DNA from: Planococcus sp. PAMC 21323
GTDB lineage: Bacteria > Bacillota > Bacilli > Bacillales_A > Planococcaceae
DNA: 64,000 nt
NCBI RefSeq assembly: GCF_000785555.1
Contig: NZ_CP009129.1
Span: forward strand, 2,170,001-2,234,000
Direction: 5' to 3'
The translations under genes were made by a program, and so were the position numbers. The notes below the pieces were generated by a model, which was not told where the DNA came from, ran no database searches, and saw only the letters and a program-made list of their open reading frames with translations. Positions 24,065 to 33,494 of the stretch are shown here, piece after piece. Each line of letters starts with the position of its first letter. Positions within the stretch are counted from its first letter, which is position 1.

Positions 24065-25489
24065 ATGAATGGTAGACATTATATTAATGGCGACTGGACG
24101 GATACAGGAGATGGACAGATTGACGTAATAAATCCCGCAACTGGTAAAGTCGTCGGTTCTGTACCTAACGGAGGCGAACAAGAAGCCACAGCCGCCATCG
24201 AAGCTGCAGCTGCAGCTTTTCCAGAATGGTCAAAAACAACAGCATACTACCGTGCAGATCTATTAATGAAATGGCATGATTTATTACTTGAACATAAAGA
24301 AGAAATTGGTGAGATTTTGACAAAAGAAATGGGCAAACCTCTCGCTGAAGCAATTGGTGAAGTAGAGTATTCCGCTTCATTCGTGTCATGGTTTGCTGAA
24401 GAAGGCAAGCGCATGTACGGTCGCACAATTCCAGCCACGAAGGAAGGCAAACGGATACAGATTAATAAACAGCCAGTTGGAGTTGTAGTATCCATCACAC
24501 CTTGGAATTTCCCGGCTGCTATGATGGCGAGGAAAATGGCGCCTGCACTTGCTGCTGGATGCACATTCGTAGCGAAACCAGCGAAGATGACTCCTCTTAC
24601 GGCAGTGAAGATGTATGAACTGGCAATAGAAGCCGGGTTCCCTAAAGGCGTCATCAATTTAGTAACTGGAAGTGCTAGTAAAATTGGAAAAGTATTTACT
24701 AGTCATCCTGATGTTCGTAAACTTACTTTTACCGGGTCTACTGAGATTGGTAAAGAGTTGATGAAACAAGCATCTGAAACCATGTTAAATTTGTCTCTTG
24801 AATTAGGTGGACACGCCCCAATTATCGTTTTAGAAGATGCAGATATCGAGTTGGCCATTGAAGGCGTCATTGCATCGAAATTCCGTAATGCTGGGCAAAC
24901 ATGTGTATGTGGTAACCGAATTTATGTCCAGCAAAGCATTGCAGAAGAGTTTTCTAGAAAACTTGGTGAAGCTGCAAGCAAGTTAAAAGTCGGCAATGGC
25001 TTAGAAGAAGGCGTAAAAATTGGTCCATTGGTCGATAAAGACGGCTATGACAAAGTAGAAAAACATGTTCAAGATGCTGTTGACAGAGGTGCCAAAGTAA
25101 TCGTCGGTGGAGATGGACGCATTGAAAACAATGCCTACTTCTATAACCCTACCGTTTTAACGAATGCTACATCGGATATGCTAGTTATGAATGAGGAAAC
25201 GTTTGGTCCTGTTGCGCCTATAATGACGTTTGAAAAGGATGAAGAAGCAATTGAATTGGCGAATAATACACGCTTTGGATTAGCCGCTTACTTTTTCACT
25301 GAAAGCATGTCGCGTGGTACGTATCTCGCTGAAAACTTAGATTACGGCATTGTCGGATGGAACGACGGTGCACCATCTACTGCCCAAGCTCCCTTTGGTG
25401 GCATGAAAGAAAGTGGCGTTGGACGTGAAGGTGGACAAGAAGGATTAGATGCCTTCCTCGAAACCAAATATATTTCGATCAAAGTTTAA
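24065..25489 (+). CDS. gabD: NAD(P) succinate-semialdehyde dehydrogenase
   Basis: A 474-residue aldehyde dehydrogenase of the GabD group. ITPWNFP (144-150), FTGSTEIG (222-229), the general base E246 in LELGGHAP and the catalytic cysteine C280 in NAGQTCVC are all present; the CVC pair near the nucleophile is typical of succinate-semialdehyde dehydrogenases. It converts succinate semialdehyde to succinate, the last step of GABA breakdown. No GABA transaminase is adjacent, so a wider aldehyde range is possible. AAGGAGG lies before the ATG at 24065. It diverges from the M20 operon. Confidence 0.9.
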   Translation: MNGRHYINGDWTDTGDGQIDVINPATGKVVGSVPNGGEQEATAAIEAAAAAFPEWSKTTAYYRADLLMKWHDLLLEHKEEIGEILTKEMGKPLAEAIGEVEYSASFVSWFAEEGKRMYGRTIPATKEGKRIQINKQPVGVVVSITPWNFPAAMMARKMAPALAAGCTFVAKPAKMTPLTAVKMYELAIEAGFPKGVINLVTGSASKIGKVFTSHPDVRKLTFTGSTEIGKELMKQASETMLNLSLELGGHAPIIVLEDADIELAIEGVIASKFRNAGQTCVCGNRIYVQQSIAEEFSRKLGEAASKLKVGNGLEEGVKIGPLVDKDGYDKVEKHVQDAVDRGAKVIVGGDGRIENNAYFYNPTVLTNATSDMLVMNEETFGPVAPIMTFEKDEEAIELANNTRFGLAAYFFTESMSRGTYLAENLDYGIVGWNDGAPSTAQAPFGGMKESGVGREGGQEGLDAFLETKYISIKV

Positions 25490-25497
25490 CGCATACA

Positions 25498-25537
25498 AAA
25501 AAGAAGTTGCTCTGGAATCCAGAGCAACTTCTTTTTT
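25498..25537. terminator. Bidirectional terminator, gabD / thrB
   Basis: AAAAAAGAAGTTGCTCTGG-aat-CCAGAGCAACTTCTTTTTTT between convergent genes. Confidence 0.92.
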
Positions 25538-26442
25538 TATAGCACTGTTTCACATATCTTAATTCCTTTAGAGGATGGTTTTGTAATTAGGCTTTCATAA
25601 AGCGGGAATTTTTCCGCTAAGTGTGCAGCTATTATTTTTTCTTGTCCTTTTTCTACAGCGATAAATAATGATGGTCCCGCTCCGCTAATAGCCATGCCAT
25701 AAACTTCAAGCTCTGAGCAGGTTTTTTGAATCTGTTCGAAATCTTGAAACTTACTTTTACGATAAGGTTCATGATAAACATCCTTTTGCATCATACGTCC
25801 AGCAGTTTCCCAATCTCCCTTTACTAAAGCGGCGGCTAAAACATTTCCTGATGCACCACCTCGTGTTGCCGTTTTATGCAACAAGCTTTCAGGCAGTAAA
25901 TTTCGTGAGTCTGAAGTTAAAAACTCAGTAGGCGGAACCAAAATGACTACACCAATTTCAACTTCTGGTACGTGGATAACTTCTAAATTTTCCTCATCAA
26001 AATACGAAATCGTCAATCCACCAAGAAGTGATGCTGAAACGTTATCTGGATGTCCTTCCATTTCAGTCCCGATTTTCAGTTTTTCTTTCATCGAAAGCTG
26101 CAAACCAATTAATCGGTCCGCAATTTCTATACCTGCAGCAATGGCTGATGCACTGCTACCGAGTCCTCTACTTAATGGAATTTCTGTATCGATGATCAAT
26201 TTTGCAGTTGGTAATGTCCGCTTGTATTGGTCCGCAACTGCTTGGGCTGTTGCAACGATTAAATTGTCAGTGCCCGTTGCAAGCTGCTTGTATCCTGAAT
26301 CTTTGTATTCAACATGCCACGTAGACGAGGGAGAGACATGAACAAACATATGAAGGTCTAAAGCCAGACCAATCGAATCAAATCCAGGACCAAGATTTGC
26401 AGTAGAAGCTGGAACCGTCACTGAAAATTCTTTCCAACTCAT
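25537..26442 (-). CDS. thrB: Homoserine kinase
   Basis: A 301-residue GHMP kinase converting homoserine to O-phosphohomoserine. The start [17 protein letters not shown] is the family's motif 1, and the ATP-binding motif [16 protein letters not shown] lies near 85-100; ISGAGPSLF near 255 is motif 3. AGGAG lies seven bases before the ATG at 26442, whose ATG overlaps the thrC stop (ATGA), so translation is coupled. Last gene of the hom-thrC-thrB operon. Confidence 0.96.
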   Translation of the reverse strand: MSWKEFSVTVPASTANLGPGFDSIGLALDLHMFVHVSPSSTWHVEYKDSGYKQLATGTDNLIVATAQAVADQYKRTLPTAKLIIDTEIPLSRGLGSSASAIAAGIEIADRLIGLQLSMKEKLKIGTEMEGHPDNVSASLLGGLTISYFDEENLEVIHVPEVEIGVVILVPPTEFLTSDSRNLLPESLLHKTATRGGASGNVLAAALVKGDWETAGRMMQKDVYHEPYRKSKFQDFEQIQKTCSELEVYGMAISGAGPSLFIAVEKGQEKIIAAHLAEKFPLYESLITKPSSKGIKICETVL

Positions 26443-27500
26443 ACGTTCACTCCTTTTTTTAAATCCTCCCAAAATTGTTCCATGTCTTCAGGAACGAGTA
26501 GCGCTTTGTGCTGATTAACTGAGATCGCAGTTTCTGGATCTTTTAGTCCATTACCCGTTAATACTGCAACTACTTTCGATCCTTTTTCCAGAAGACCATT
26601 TTCAACTTGCTTTTTAATGCCCGCAATCGACGCACATGAAGCCGGCTCTGCAAAAACCCCTTCAGTTGAAGCTAACATTTGATAAGCTTCAAGAATTTCT
26701 TCATCAGTAGCCGCTAAAATTGTGCCGTTTGATTCATCTAAAGCATTGAGAGCTAACTGCCAACTTGCTGGATTGCCGATACGGATAGCTGTAGCGACAG
26801 TTTCTGGGTTTTCCACGACTTTATTGTGGACGATTGGTGCTGCACCAGCTGCCTGAATGCCGAGAAGTACTGGTCTTTTTTCACCAGTACGCTCTGCGTA
26901 TTCTGTGAAACCTTTCCAAGATGCTGAGATATTGCCAGCATTGCCCACTGGTAAGGCAAAGACGTCTGGCACTTGCCCTAATTGATTGATGACTTCAAAG
27001 GCGATTGTTTTTTGCCCTTCTAAACGGTATGGATTTACGGAGTTAACTAATGCGATTCCCGCTTCTTGACCGACTTCTCTTACCATTTGAAGAGCTTCAT
27101 CAAAATTCCCTTTAATCTCAAGAATTTCTGCTCCGTACATCTTAGCTTGTGCTAATTTCCCGAGTGCAATACGACCTTCTGGAATCACCACAATAGTGCG
27201 CATACCTGCTCTGGCACCGTAAGCTGCAGCTGATGCGGAAGTATTTCCTGTTGATGCACAGATCAATACTGTTTTACCTTCTTCTTTTGCTTTAGCAACC
27301 GCCATTACCATACCGCGGTCTTTAAATGAACCTGTTGGATTTGCACCTTCTAATTTCACGTAAAGCTCAATGCCCCATTCTTTTGATAGCTTCTCCAAAT
27401 GTACGAGCGGCGTATTACCCTCTTGTAAAGTTAGTGAAGGGGTATTATCTGTAACCGGTAACCACTCTTTATGTTCTTCAATTAGTCCTTGCCATCTCAT
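26439..27500 (-). CDS. thrC: Threonine synthase
   Basis: A 353-residue PLP enzyme making threonine from O-phosphohomoserine. The PLP lysine is in GSFKDRGM (about 57-64), followed by [15 protein letters not shown] (about 82-96) that contacts the substrate, and a phosphate-binding loop near [11 protein letters not shown]. Its length fits the short (class II) threonine synthases of Bacillus. Start and stop overlap hom and thrB by four bases each. Confidence 0.96.
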   Translation of the reverse strand: MRWQGLIEEHKEWLPVTDNTPSLTLQEGNTPLVHLEKLSKEWGIELYVKLEGANPTGSFKDRGMVMAVAKAKEEGKTVLICASTGNTSASAAAYGARAGMRTIVVIPEGRIALGKLAQAKMYGAEILEIKGNFDEALQMVREVGQEAGIALVNSVNPYRLEGQKTIAFEVINQLGQVPDVFALPVGNAGNISASWKGFTEYAERTGEKRPVLLGIQAAGAAPIVHNKVVENPETVATAIRIGNPASWQLALNALDESNGTILAATDEEILEAYQMLASTEGVFAEPASCASIAGIKKQVENGLLEKGSKVVAVLTGNGLKDPETAISVNQHKALLVPEDMEQFWEDLKKGVNV

Positions 27501-28789
27501 GCTGTTTCCTCCCCTTCTACGCGGTAATGGCTAATGACGCTTGCCGTTCCTTCTACATCTTTTAACACATCTAAATGTTGCTGACGTGAAATTTGATGTG
27601 TTAATAACACTAGTTCTGCTTTGCCTTGTTCACCTGCTGGCGATTGAATTACTGATTGAATACTTGCCCCATGTTTACTGTATATTGATGTCATTTTTGA
27701 TAGCACACCAACTTCATCATTTACGAGCAAGCGGTGACAATATTTCGCAAAGCATTTTGCTTCTGGTTTGATGACACGTTCGTGCTGTGCAGCATGGGCA
27801 CGTTTACCGTTAACACCTAATTGTAAATTACGGCAAGCTGCAATAATGTCAGACACGACAGACGTTGCGGTCGGTAAAGACCCCGCTCCTGGCCCATATA
27901 ACATCGTTTCTCCTACAGCATCTCCGTATATGTATACTGCGTTAAATTCATTGTTTACTGACGCCAGTGGATGTGAGTTGGCTAGGAAGATTGGTTCTAC
28001 GGAAACTTCGATGCCATCTTCGTCTTTTGTCGAAGATCCAACCATTTTCATCGTATAGCCAAATTTATTTGCTAGCTCTAAATCTCCGTCGCGAATTTCC
28101 TTCATGCCTCTAACAAGAACATCATCTAAATGAACTTCCGTTGAAAATGCCAGCGAAGATAAAATAACCATTTTGCGTGCAGCATCGAGACCATCTACGT
28201 CTGCTGACGGATCAGCTTCTGCATAACCCAATGCAGTAGCTTCAGCCAAAGCATCTTCATATGTCATATTTTCTTTTTTCATTTTTGTCAAAATAAAGTT
28301 TGTTGTGCCGTTAACGATTCCCATTAAACTAGAAATACGATCCGAAGCTAATCCATCTTCTAATGTACGGATGATCGGTACACCACCTGCTACACTTGCT
28401 TCATAAAACAGGTCGCATTTTTCAGCATCTGCTAGCTTTAATAGATCGTGACCAAATTCTGCCATGATGTCTTTATTGGCTGTGACCACTTGCTTGCCTG
28501 CTTTGAGTGCTTTTTCAATAGCTGTTTTCGCGCCATTTACACCACCCATAACTTCAACGATGATATCGAGAGAAGAATCATTTAAGATTTCTTCTATATC
28601 TGTAGTAAAAACACTCGGATCTAAGCTAGAAAGCCGATCTTTTGTTGTATCTCTGACCAGTACTTTCTTGATTGAAACTTGGGCACCTAATTTATGACGC
28701 AGATCCTGCTGATGCTGCTGAATGATTGTAGCAACTCCGCTGCCCACCGTTCCAAGACCTAATAATCCGATTGATATTTCGTTTTTCAT
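27497..28789 (-). CDS. hom: Homoserine dehydrogenase
   Basis: A 430-residue NAD(P)-dependent enzyme reducing aspartate semialdehyde to homoserine. [12 protein letters not shown] (about 8-19) is the nucleotide-binding loop, [13 protein letters not shown] and [13 protein letters not shown] hold the substrate site, and residues about 350-430 form an ACT domain typical of feedback-regulated forms. AGGAGG lies eight bases before the ATG. First gene of the operon with promoter at 28849-28877. Confidence 0.96.
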   Translation of the reverse strand: MKNEISIGLLGLGTVGSGVATIIQQHQQDLRHKLGAQVSIKKVLVRDTTKDRLSSLDPSVFTTDIEEILNDSSLDIIVEVMGGVNGAKTAIEKALKAGKQVVTANKDIMAEFGHDLLKLADAEKCDLFYEASVAGGVPIIRTLEDGLASDRISSLMGIVNGTTNFILTKMKKENMTYEDALAEATALGYAEADPSADVDGLDAARKMVILSSLAFSTEVHLDDVLVRGMKEIRDGDLELANKFGYTMKMVGSSTKDEDGIEVSVEPIFLANSHPLASVNNEFNAVYIYGDAVGETMLYGPGAGSLPTATSVVSDIIAACRNLQLGVNGKRAHAAQHERVIKPEAKCFAKYCHRLLVNDEVGVLSKMTSIYSKHGASIQSVIQSPAGEQGKAELVLLTHQISRQQHLDVLKDVEGTASVISHYRVEGEETA

Positions 28790-28835
28790 TGACGATTCCT
28801 CCTAGGGTGTGTACACTGTGAAAAAACAACTGTTT

Positions 28836-28864
28836 TTGTCATAGAGACATTATAGTATTATATT
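28836..28864 (+). promoter_or_regulatory. Aspartokinase promoter (overlaps hom promoter)
   Basis: TTGTCA (28836-28841), 17 bases and TATATT (28859-28864). The -10 of the opposing hom promoter lies inside this spacer, so only one polymerase can occupy the site at a time. Confidence 0.75.
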
Positions 28865-28877
28865 TAAGTTAAAACAA
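28849..28877 (-). promoter_or_regulatory. hom-thrC-thrB promoter
   Basis: On the minus strand, TTGTTT (28872-28877), 17 bases and perfect TATAAT (28849-28854), 60 bases before the hom start. A palindrome GTGTACAC lies between it and the gene, near 28808. Confidence 0.78.
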
Positions 28878-28916
28878 CCCTTTTACAGACTATTAAAAAA
28901 GATGGGACTTGATTGG

Positions 28917-30281
28917 ATGAAAGTAAGCAAATTTGGCGGAACTTCAGTAGCTTGTGCTCAACAAATAAAAAAAGTGGCCGCGATTGTTAAAGCTGAGCCA
29001 TCTCGTAAAATTGTCGTTGTCTCTGCACCTGGCAAACGATTTGCTGGAGACGTCAAGGTAACAGATTTGCTGATCAATTTATCAGCTGCTGCACTTCGTG
29101 ATGAACCAACAGATATTCCTCTTGCTAAAGTTGTGGAAAGATACGCACAAATCACAAGCGAATTAGGGTTAGATAACGAAATTACAACGATCATCGAAAC
29201 AGACCTCTTAAATCGTCTTCAAGCAGATAAAAGCTCTCCGCCTCTTTTTGCGGATTTGATCAAAGCTAGCGGTGAAGATAACTCTGCGAAACTGATTGCT
29301 GCTTACTTAACGTCAATCGGAATGCCTGCGGATTATGTTAATCCGTTCGATGCAGGTTTATTTGTTAATGACTTGCCAGAGCGTGCACAAGCTCTTCCAG
29401 AAGCTTACGAGCGACTAGCTGATTTGAAAAATAAAAATACCATAACGGTGTTCCCTGGCTTTTTCGGATATACAAAAGGCGGAACATTACGGACATTCGA
29501 ACGTGGCGGCTCCGATATTACTGGATCGATTCTTGCAGCTGCAGTAAAAGCCGAGCTTTATGAAAACTTTACCGACGTTGACTGTGTCTTTGCGGCGAAC
29601 CCGCAAGTAGTTGAGAATCCTGTGGAAATTCAGGAAATGACTTACCGAGAAATGCGAGAACTTTCATATGCAGGATTTGCTGTCTTGCATGACGAAGCAC
29701 TTATGCCTGTTTTTAAAGCTGCTGTTCCTTTATGCATCCGTAATACAAATAACCCTTCTGCACCGGGTACAATGATTGTCGCAGAGCGTGACCATTCACT
29801 CCGCCCAGTAACAGGGATATCAGCTGATAGTGGTTTCTCGACTTTATATGTTAGTAAATACTTAATGAACCGTGAAATTGGTTTTGGTCGCAAACTGCTT
29901 CAAATTTTAGAAGATGAAAATATTTCATACGAGCACATCCCATCTGGAATTGATAATTTATCCGTTATTTTACGTAGTCACCAATTAACAAAGGACAAAG
30001 AACAACGCATTATTGACCGTGTAAAATCTGAACTATGCGCTGATGACGTCCATATCCGAAGCGATTTTTCGATGATTGTTTTAGTTGGAGAAGGCATGAA
30101 CAACCAAAAGGGGTTAACAGCACGCGCAGCCAACGCATTTGCACGAACAGGCGTTAATATCGAGATGATTAACCAGGGATCTTCTGAAGTAAGTTTAGTG
30201 TTCGGCATACTAAAAGAAGACGAACAAAAAATTCTAAATGAATTGTATAAAGAGTTTTTTGAGCCTGCTTTGGTTCATTGA
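28917..30281 (+). CDS. Aspartokinase
   Basis: A 454-residue aspartate kinase of the single-chain type with two C-terminal ACT domains (about 305-450). KFGGTSVA (5-12) and FERGGSDITGSILAAA (about 192-207) form the kinase core. Divergent from hom-thrC-thrB, so it probably feeds homoserine synthesis, as in the threonine-linked aspartokinases such as YclM. The ATG at 28917 is preferred because the family starts MKVSKFGGTS; the site upstream is weak (GATGGGA), and the ATG at 28902 is an alternative. Confidence 0.93.
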   Translation: MKVSKFGGTSVACAQQIKKVAAIVKAEPSRKIVVVSAPGKRFAGDVKVTDLLINLSAAALRDEPTDIPLAKVVERYAQITSELGLDNEITTIIETDLLNRLQADKSSPPLFADLIKASGEDNSAKLIAAYLTSIGMPADYVNPFDAGLFVNDLPERAQALPEAYERLADLKNKNTITVFPGFFGYTKGGTLRTFERGGSDITGSILAAAVKAELYENFTDVDCVFAANPQVVENPVEIQEMTYREMRELSYAGFAVLHDEALMPVFKAAVPLCIRNTNNPSAPGTMIVAERDHSLRPVTGISADSGFSTLYVSKYLMNREIGFGRKLLQILEDENISYEHIPSGIDNLSVILRSHQLTKDKEQRIIDRVKSELCADDVHIRSDFSMIVLVGEGMNNQKGLTARAANAFARTGVNIEMINQGSSEVSLVFGILKEDEQKILNELYKEFFEPALVH

Positions 30282-30297
30282 ATCTTTGAAAATTATA

Positions 30298-30340
30298 AAA
30301 CAAAGCCCTTAGCCGAATTTGGCAAGGGCTTTGTTTTATT
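30298..30340 (+). terminator. Aspartokinase terminator
   Basis: AAACAAAGCCCTT-agccgaatttggc-AAGGGCTTTGTTT, with inner GCC/GGC pairs, then TATTTATAT. Confidence 0.9.
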
Positions 30341-30415
30341 TATATCCTGTTTTCGACCAGAAGAATTGTTACAGCTAAACCAATTTTTCAATTCTGCTTT
30401 ACGTTGATTCCCCTA

Positions 30416-31573
30416 TTACTCCAAAGTCTGGATAAACTGTTCTAATCGGTTCATTCCCTCTTCAAGAACAGCCATGCTGTAAGCATAAGAAATGCGCACA
30501 AATCCTTCGCCGTATTTTGTGAATGCAGAGCCTGGCACGGCAGCTACTCCACCTTCTTTTAGTAGCCGCATCGCAAAATCATAAGAAGGCATGCCAAATT
30601 TTTCAACCGAAGGAAAAATGTAAAACGCACCTTTTGGCAAAATTACATCGATTCCCATATCCGTTAATCGTTTATAAACAAAATCTCTTCGTTTGATGTA
30701 TTCGATGTTCATTACAGCGGGAACATGGCGCTGATTTTTCATCGCTTCAAGCGCCGCATATTGACTCGGCACAGCCGCACAAATTGCGTTGTATTGATGT
30801 ACCTTTAACACATGTTGCATATACATTTCCGGTCCTAATACAAAACCAATTCGCCAACCCGTCATCGAATGAGATTTTGATAAACCATGAACGAGGAATG
30901 TTCGGTCCCGTAATGTGTCAAAGCGCGCAAAAGTCGAATGCTTTTCTCCATACGAATTTTCGCTATAAATTTCATCGGTAACAATAAATACTTTATGCCT
31001 TTCGAGAACAGCTGCAACTTTTTCAAGTTGTGCTGATTCCATTGTGACCCCAGTTGGATTCGAAGGGAAATTCATCAATACCGCTTTCGTACGTTCTGTG
31101 ATTAAACTCTCAAGACGCTGTGGATCTGGTTGAAATCCAGTATCCGAAGTATCCAAATAAACTACCTTGCCTCCGCACAATTGAATAATTGGTTCATATC
31201 CGGGATACGCAGGTGCAGGCAAAATAACTTCATCTCCCTCTTCCAAAATCGATCGAAAAAGAGAATCTAATCCTTCACTAGCACCATTTGTCACAATGAT
31301 TTCTGTTTGTGGATTAAATGGTAATGCATATGTGTCTTGGAAAAAAAGAGCGATTTCTGCTCGCAATTCAAGTAACCCTGCGTTATGCGTATAGCTTGTT
31401 TGATTGTTCTCGATTGCTGTAATGGCCGCTTTTTTTACCGCTTCAGGAGTCGGAAAATCAGGCTGTCCGATTGTTAAGTTAATCGCGTCGGGATAATCAA
31501 TCAATTGATTTGAAAACTGACGAATACCTGAAATTTGAATAGACTCGATACGGCTATTAATCGATATGCTCAT
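30416..31573 (-). CDS. patA: PLP aminotransferase PatA-like
   Basis: A 385-residue class I/II aminotransferase. The PLP lysine is K233 in SKSHSMTGWR, with YTHNAGLLELR (61-71), NFPSNPTG (168-175) and the Asp in VTDEIYSE. It resembles Bacillus PatA, which makes N-acetyl-LL-diaminopimelate, though exact specificity is inferred. AGAGAGG lies nine bases before the ATG at 31573; a TTG three codons upstream abuts the site. It follows the TRAP operon on the same strand after a 17-bp inverted repeat. Confidence 0.86.
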   Translation of the reverse strand: MSISINSRIESIQISGIRQFSNQLIDYPDAINLTIGQPDFPTPEAVKKAAITAIENNQTSYTHNAGLLELRAEIALFFQDTYALPFNPQTEIIVTNGASEGLDSLFRSILEEGDEVILPAPAYPGYEPIIQLCGGKVVYLDTSDTGFQPDPQRLESLITERTKAVLMNFPSNPTGVTMESAQLEKVAAVLERHKVFIVTDEIYSENSYGEKHSTFARFDTLRDRTFLVHGLSKSHSMTGWRIGFVLGPEMYMQHVLKVHQYNAICAAVPSQYAALEAMKNQRHVPAVMNIEYIKRRDFVYKRLTDMGIDVILPKGAFYIFPSVEKFGMPSYDFAMRLLKEGGVAAVPGSAFTKYGEGFVRISYAYSMAVLEEGMNRLEQFIQTLE

Positions 31574-31595
31574 AGGTGACAACCTCTCTATTAAC

Positions 31596-31638
31596 TAAAT
31601 CGAACTAAAGAAAAGAAGCTCTTCTTTAGTTCGATTTA
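31596..31638 (-). terminator. 17-bp inverted repeat between dctM and patA
   Basis: TAAATCGAACTAAAGAA (31596-31612) and its exact complement (31622-31638) flank a nine-base loop. The stem is long and AT-rich and lacks a T-run on the minus strand, so it may be a weak terminator, an RNA-stability hairpin or an operator. Confidence 0.5.
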
Positions 31639-31653
31639 TCGTATAAATTTTCG

Positions 31654-32943
31654 TTATTCGTAAAGTCCCGGCAACCATAAAGATAAAGCCGGAATAAACG
31701 TGATAATTAACAAACAAACAATCATTGAAAGCAAGAACGGTATGACTGCGAAGGCAATTTTTTCAAACCGAACGCCTCCTACACTCGATGCAACAAATAA
31801 GTTTACACCAAGCGGTGGTGTAACAAATCCAATTGCCAAATTGGCTACAAGAATAACACCAAAATGCACAGGGTCTACGCCGACCGTTACAACAATCGGT
31901 AGCAAAATCGGCGTTAACACAACTAAGGCCGAAATTGTATCGATGAACATCCCAACTACAAGGAGCAATAAGTTAATTGCAAGTAAAATAACAAGCGGAT
32001 TGCTTGATAATGCAGTCAAATAATCAGAGATTTCTCCGGGAATTTGTTCAATTGTCATAAAGTAAGCAAAAGATACCGACAGTCCAATTATGATCATCGT
32101 AGTAGAGTTAATGACAATGGCTTGTCTAAAGCTTTCGTAAAGACCTTGCCAAGTTAATTCTTTGTAAACGAATTTGCCAATAATTATAGCATACACGACT
32201 GCAACAACGGCTGCTTCTGTAGGAGAAAAAATCCCGCCATATATTCCCCCGAGAATTATAACCGGGATCAGTAACGCCCATTTGGCATCCCAAAAAGTTA
32301 CTAATACATCTTTGAATTTAAAAGTTGAGTCTTTTCCTGGCTCGGGTTTGTACCCGCGTTTTTTTGAAATGATGTAAGCCGTTAACAATAAGCCAGATCC
32401 AATGATTATGCCTGGAATGATTCCCGCTAAAAACATGCTTCCGACTGATACTCCACCTATTACTCCGTAAAGTACAAATGGAATACTCGGTGGAATAATA
32501 ACACCTATCGATCCTGCAGCTGCAGCAACAGCTGAAGCAAAACCACCATCATATTTTCTGGCAACCATGGCAGGAATCATAAAGCCCCCGATAGCTGCTA
32601 CAGTTGCAGGACCTGATCCCGAAATAGCCGCAAAAAACATACAAGCGACAATAGTTACCATTCCTAAACCACCTGTCATCCATCCAACTAATGATGCTGC
32701 AAATGCGAGCAACCGCTTAGACACACCACCTTTGCCCATTAATATTCCAGCAAGCATAAAGAACGGTATTGCTAGTAACGGAAATGAATCGAGAGAAGTA
32801 AAAGCTTTTTGAGTAATGATGCTGAGCGGCAAAGTTGTACCAAAATAAATCGCTGTTAAAGCTGAAACACCTAAAGCAATGGCAATCGGTACACCGATTA
32901 ATAAACAAACGAATAAAGTTCCAAATAAGAGGGCTATTGTCAT
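31654..32943 (-). CDS. dctM: TRAP transporter large permease DctM
   Basis: A 429-residue membrane protein with about twelve hydrophobic segments, the large subunit of a tripartite ATP-independent periplasmic transporter. Family marks include IPFFMLAGILMGKGGVSKRLL (about 54-74), SGSGPATVAAIGGFMIPAM, and ATPPLGVNLFV-like GFVTPPLGVNLFVAS near the C-terminus. It couples sodium entry to uptake of a carboxylic acid. Its ATG overlaps the dctQ stop (ATGA). Confidence 0.94.
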   Translation of the reverse strand: MTIALLFGTLFVCLLIGVPIAIALGVSALTAIYFGTTLPLSIITQKAFTSLDSFPLLAIPFFMLAGILMGKGGVSKRLLAFAASLVGWMTGGLGMVTIVACMFFAAISGSGPATVAAIGGFMIPAMVARKYDGGFASAVAAAAGSIGVIIPPSIPFVLYGVIGGVSVGSMFLAGIIPGIIIGSGLLLTAYIISKKRGYKPEPGKDSTFKFKDVLVTFWDAKWALLIPVIILGGIYGGIFSPTEAAVVAVVYAIIIGKFVYKELTWQGLYESFRQAIVINSTTMIIIGLSVSFAYFMTIEQIPGEISDYLTALSSNPLVILLAINLLLLVVGMFIDTISALVVLTPILLPIVVTVGVDPVHFGVILVANLAIGFVTPPLGVNLFVASSVGGVRFEKIAFAVIPFLLSMIVCLLIITFIPALSLWLPGLYE

Positions 32944-33434
32944 GCCGGAAGGTCCCCTCCCTTATGCATTTCATAATCGCCTTGCCAAACTTTAACCAAT
33001 TGTTGGATTAGTCGAATACACATGCCAGCACCACCTATTGGAATCGCTAAAAATGGAATCCACATTGGTAGCTGCATCGCGGGTGTAACTTGGCCATTCG
33101 TGATACTGCTCAATACTAAGTCTGTTCCAAAATAAGCTAAAAACAACGCCATTCCAAACCAAATTACGAGCGTGATTGTTTCTAAAATTTTTCTTGGCAA
33201 TCCTTTAAAACGTGTAATAAAAGCTTCTACGCGAATATGCTCTCGCAATTTCACCGCATAACTTGCTCCTATCCATACTTGAAAGATATGTATATAACGC
33301 GCCATTTCTTCTGTCCAACTTGGTGCATTCGAAAATACATATCGGCCAATAACTTGGCCAAAAATTAAAGCGACCATCAGTACTAATGTAAAAACTAGAA
33401 AAGCCTCTTCTGCTTTCTCAAATTTCTTAATCAT
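32940..33434 (-). CDS. dctQ: TRAP transporter small permease DctQ
   Basis: A 164-residue small permease with four membrane helices. Hallmarks are VIGRYVFSNAPSWTEEMARYIHIFQVWIG (split: RYVFSNAPSWTEEMAR, about 32-47) and RLIQQL near the C-terminus. It pairs with DctM. GGAAG lies before the ATG at 33434; the frame is open 19 codons upstream but would include the hairpin after dctP. Four-base overlap with dctM. Confidence 0.92.
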   Translation of the reverse strand: MIKKFEKAEEAFLVFTLVLMVALIFGQVIGRYVFSNAPSWTEEMARYIHIFQVWIGASYAVKLREHIRVEAFITRFKGLPRKILETITLVIWFGMALFLAYFGTDLVLSSITNGQVTPAMQLPMWIPFLAIPIGGAGMCIRLIQQLVKVWQGDYEMHKGGDLPA

Positions 33435-33457
33435 GCATGCACTTCCTTTCATAAAAC

Positions 33458-33489
33458 GAAAAATCAAGGAATTTCTCCCTTGATTTTTC
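33458..33489 (-). terminator. Intercistronic hairpin between dctP and dctQ
   Basis: GAAAAATCAAGG-gagaaatt-CCTTGATTTTTC (minus strand), followed by GTTTTATG, between dctP stop and dctQ start. It probably gives partial termination or stabilises dctP mRNA, so that more binding protein than permease is made. Confidence 0.75.
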
Positions 33490-33494
33490 AACTA

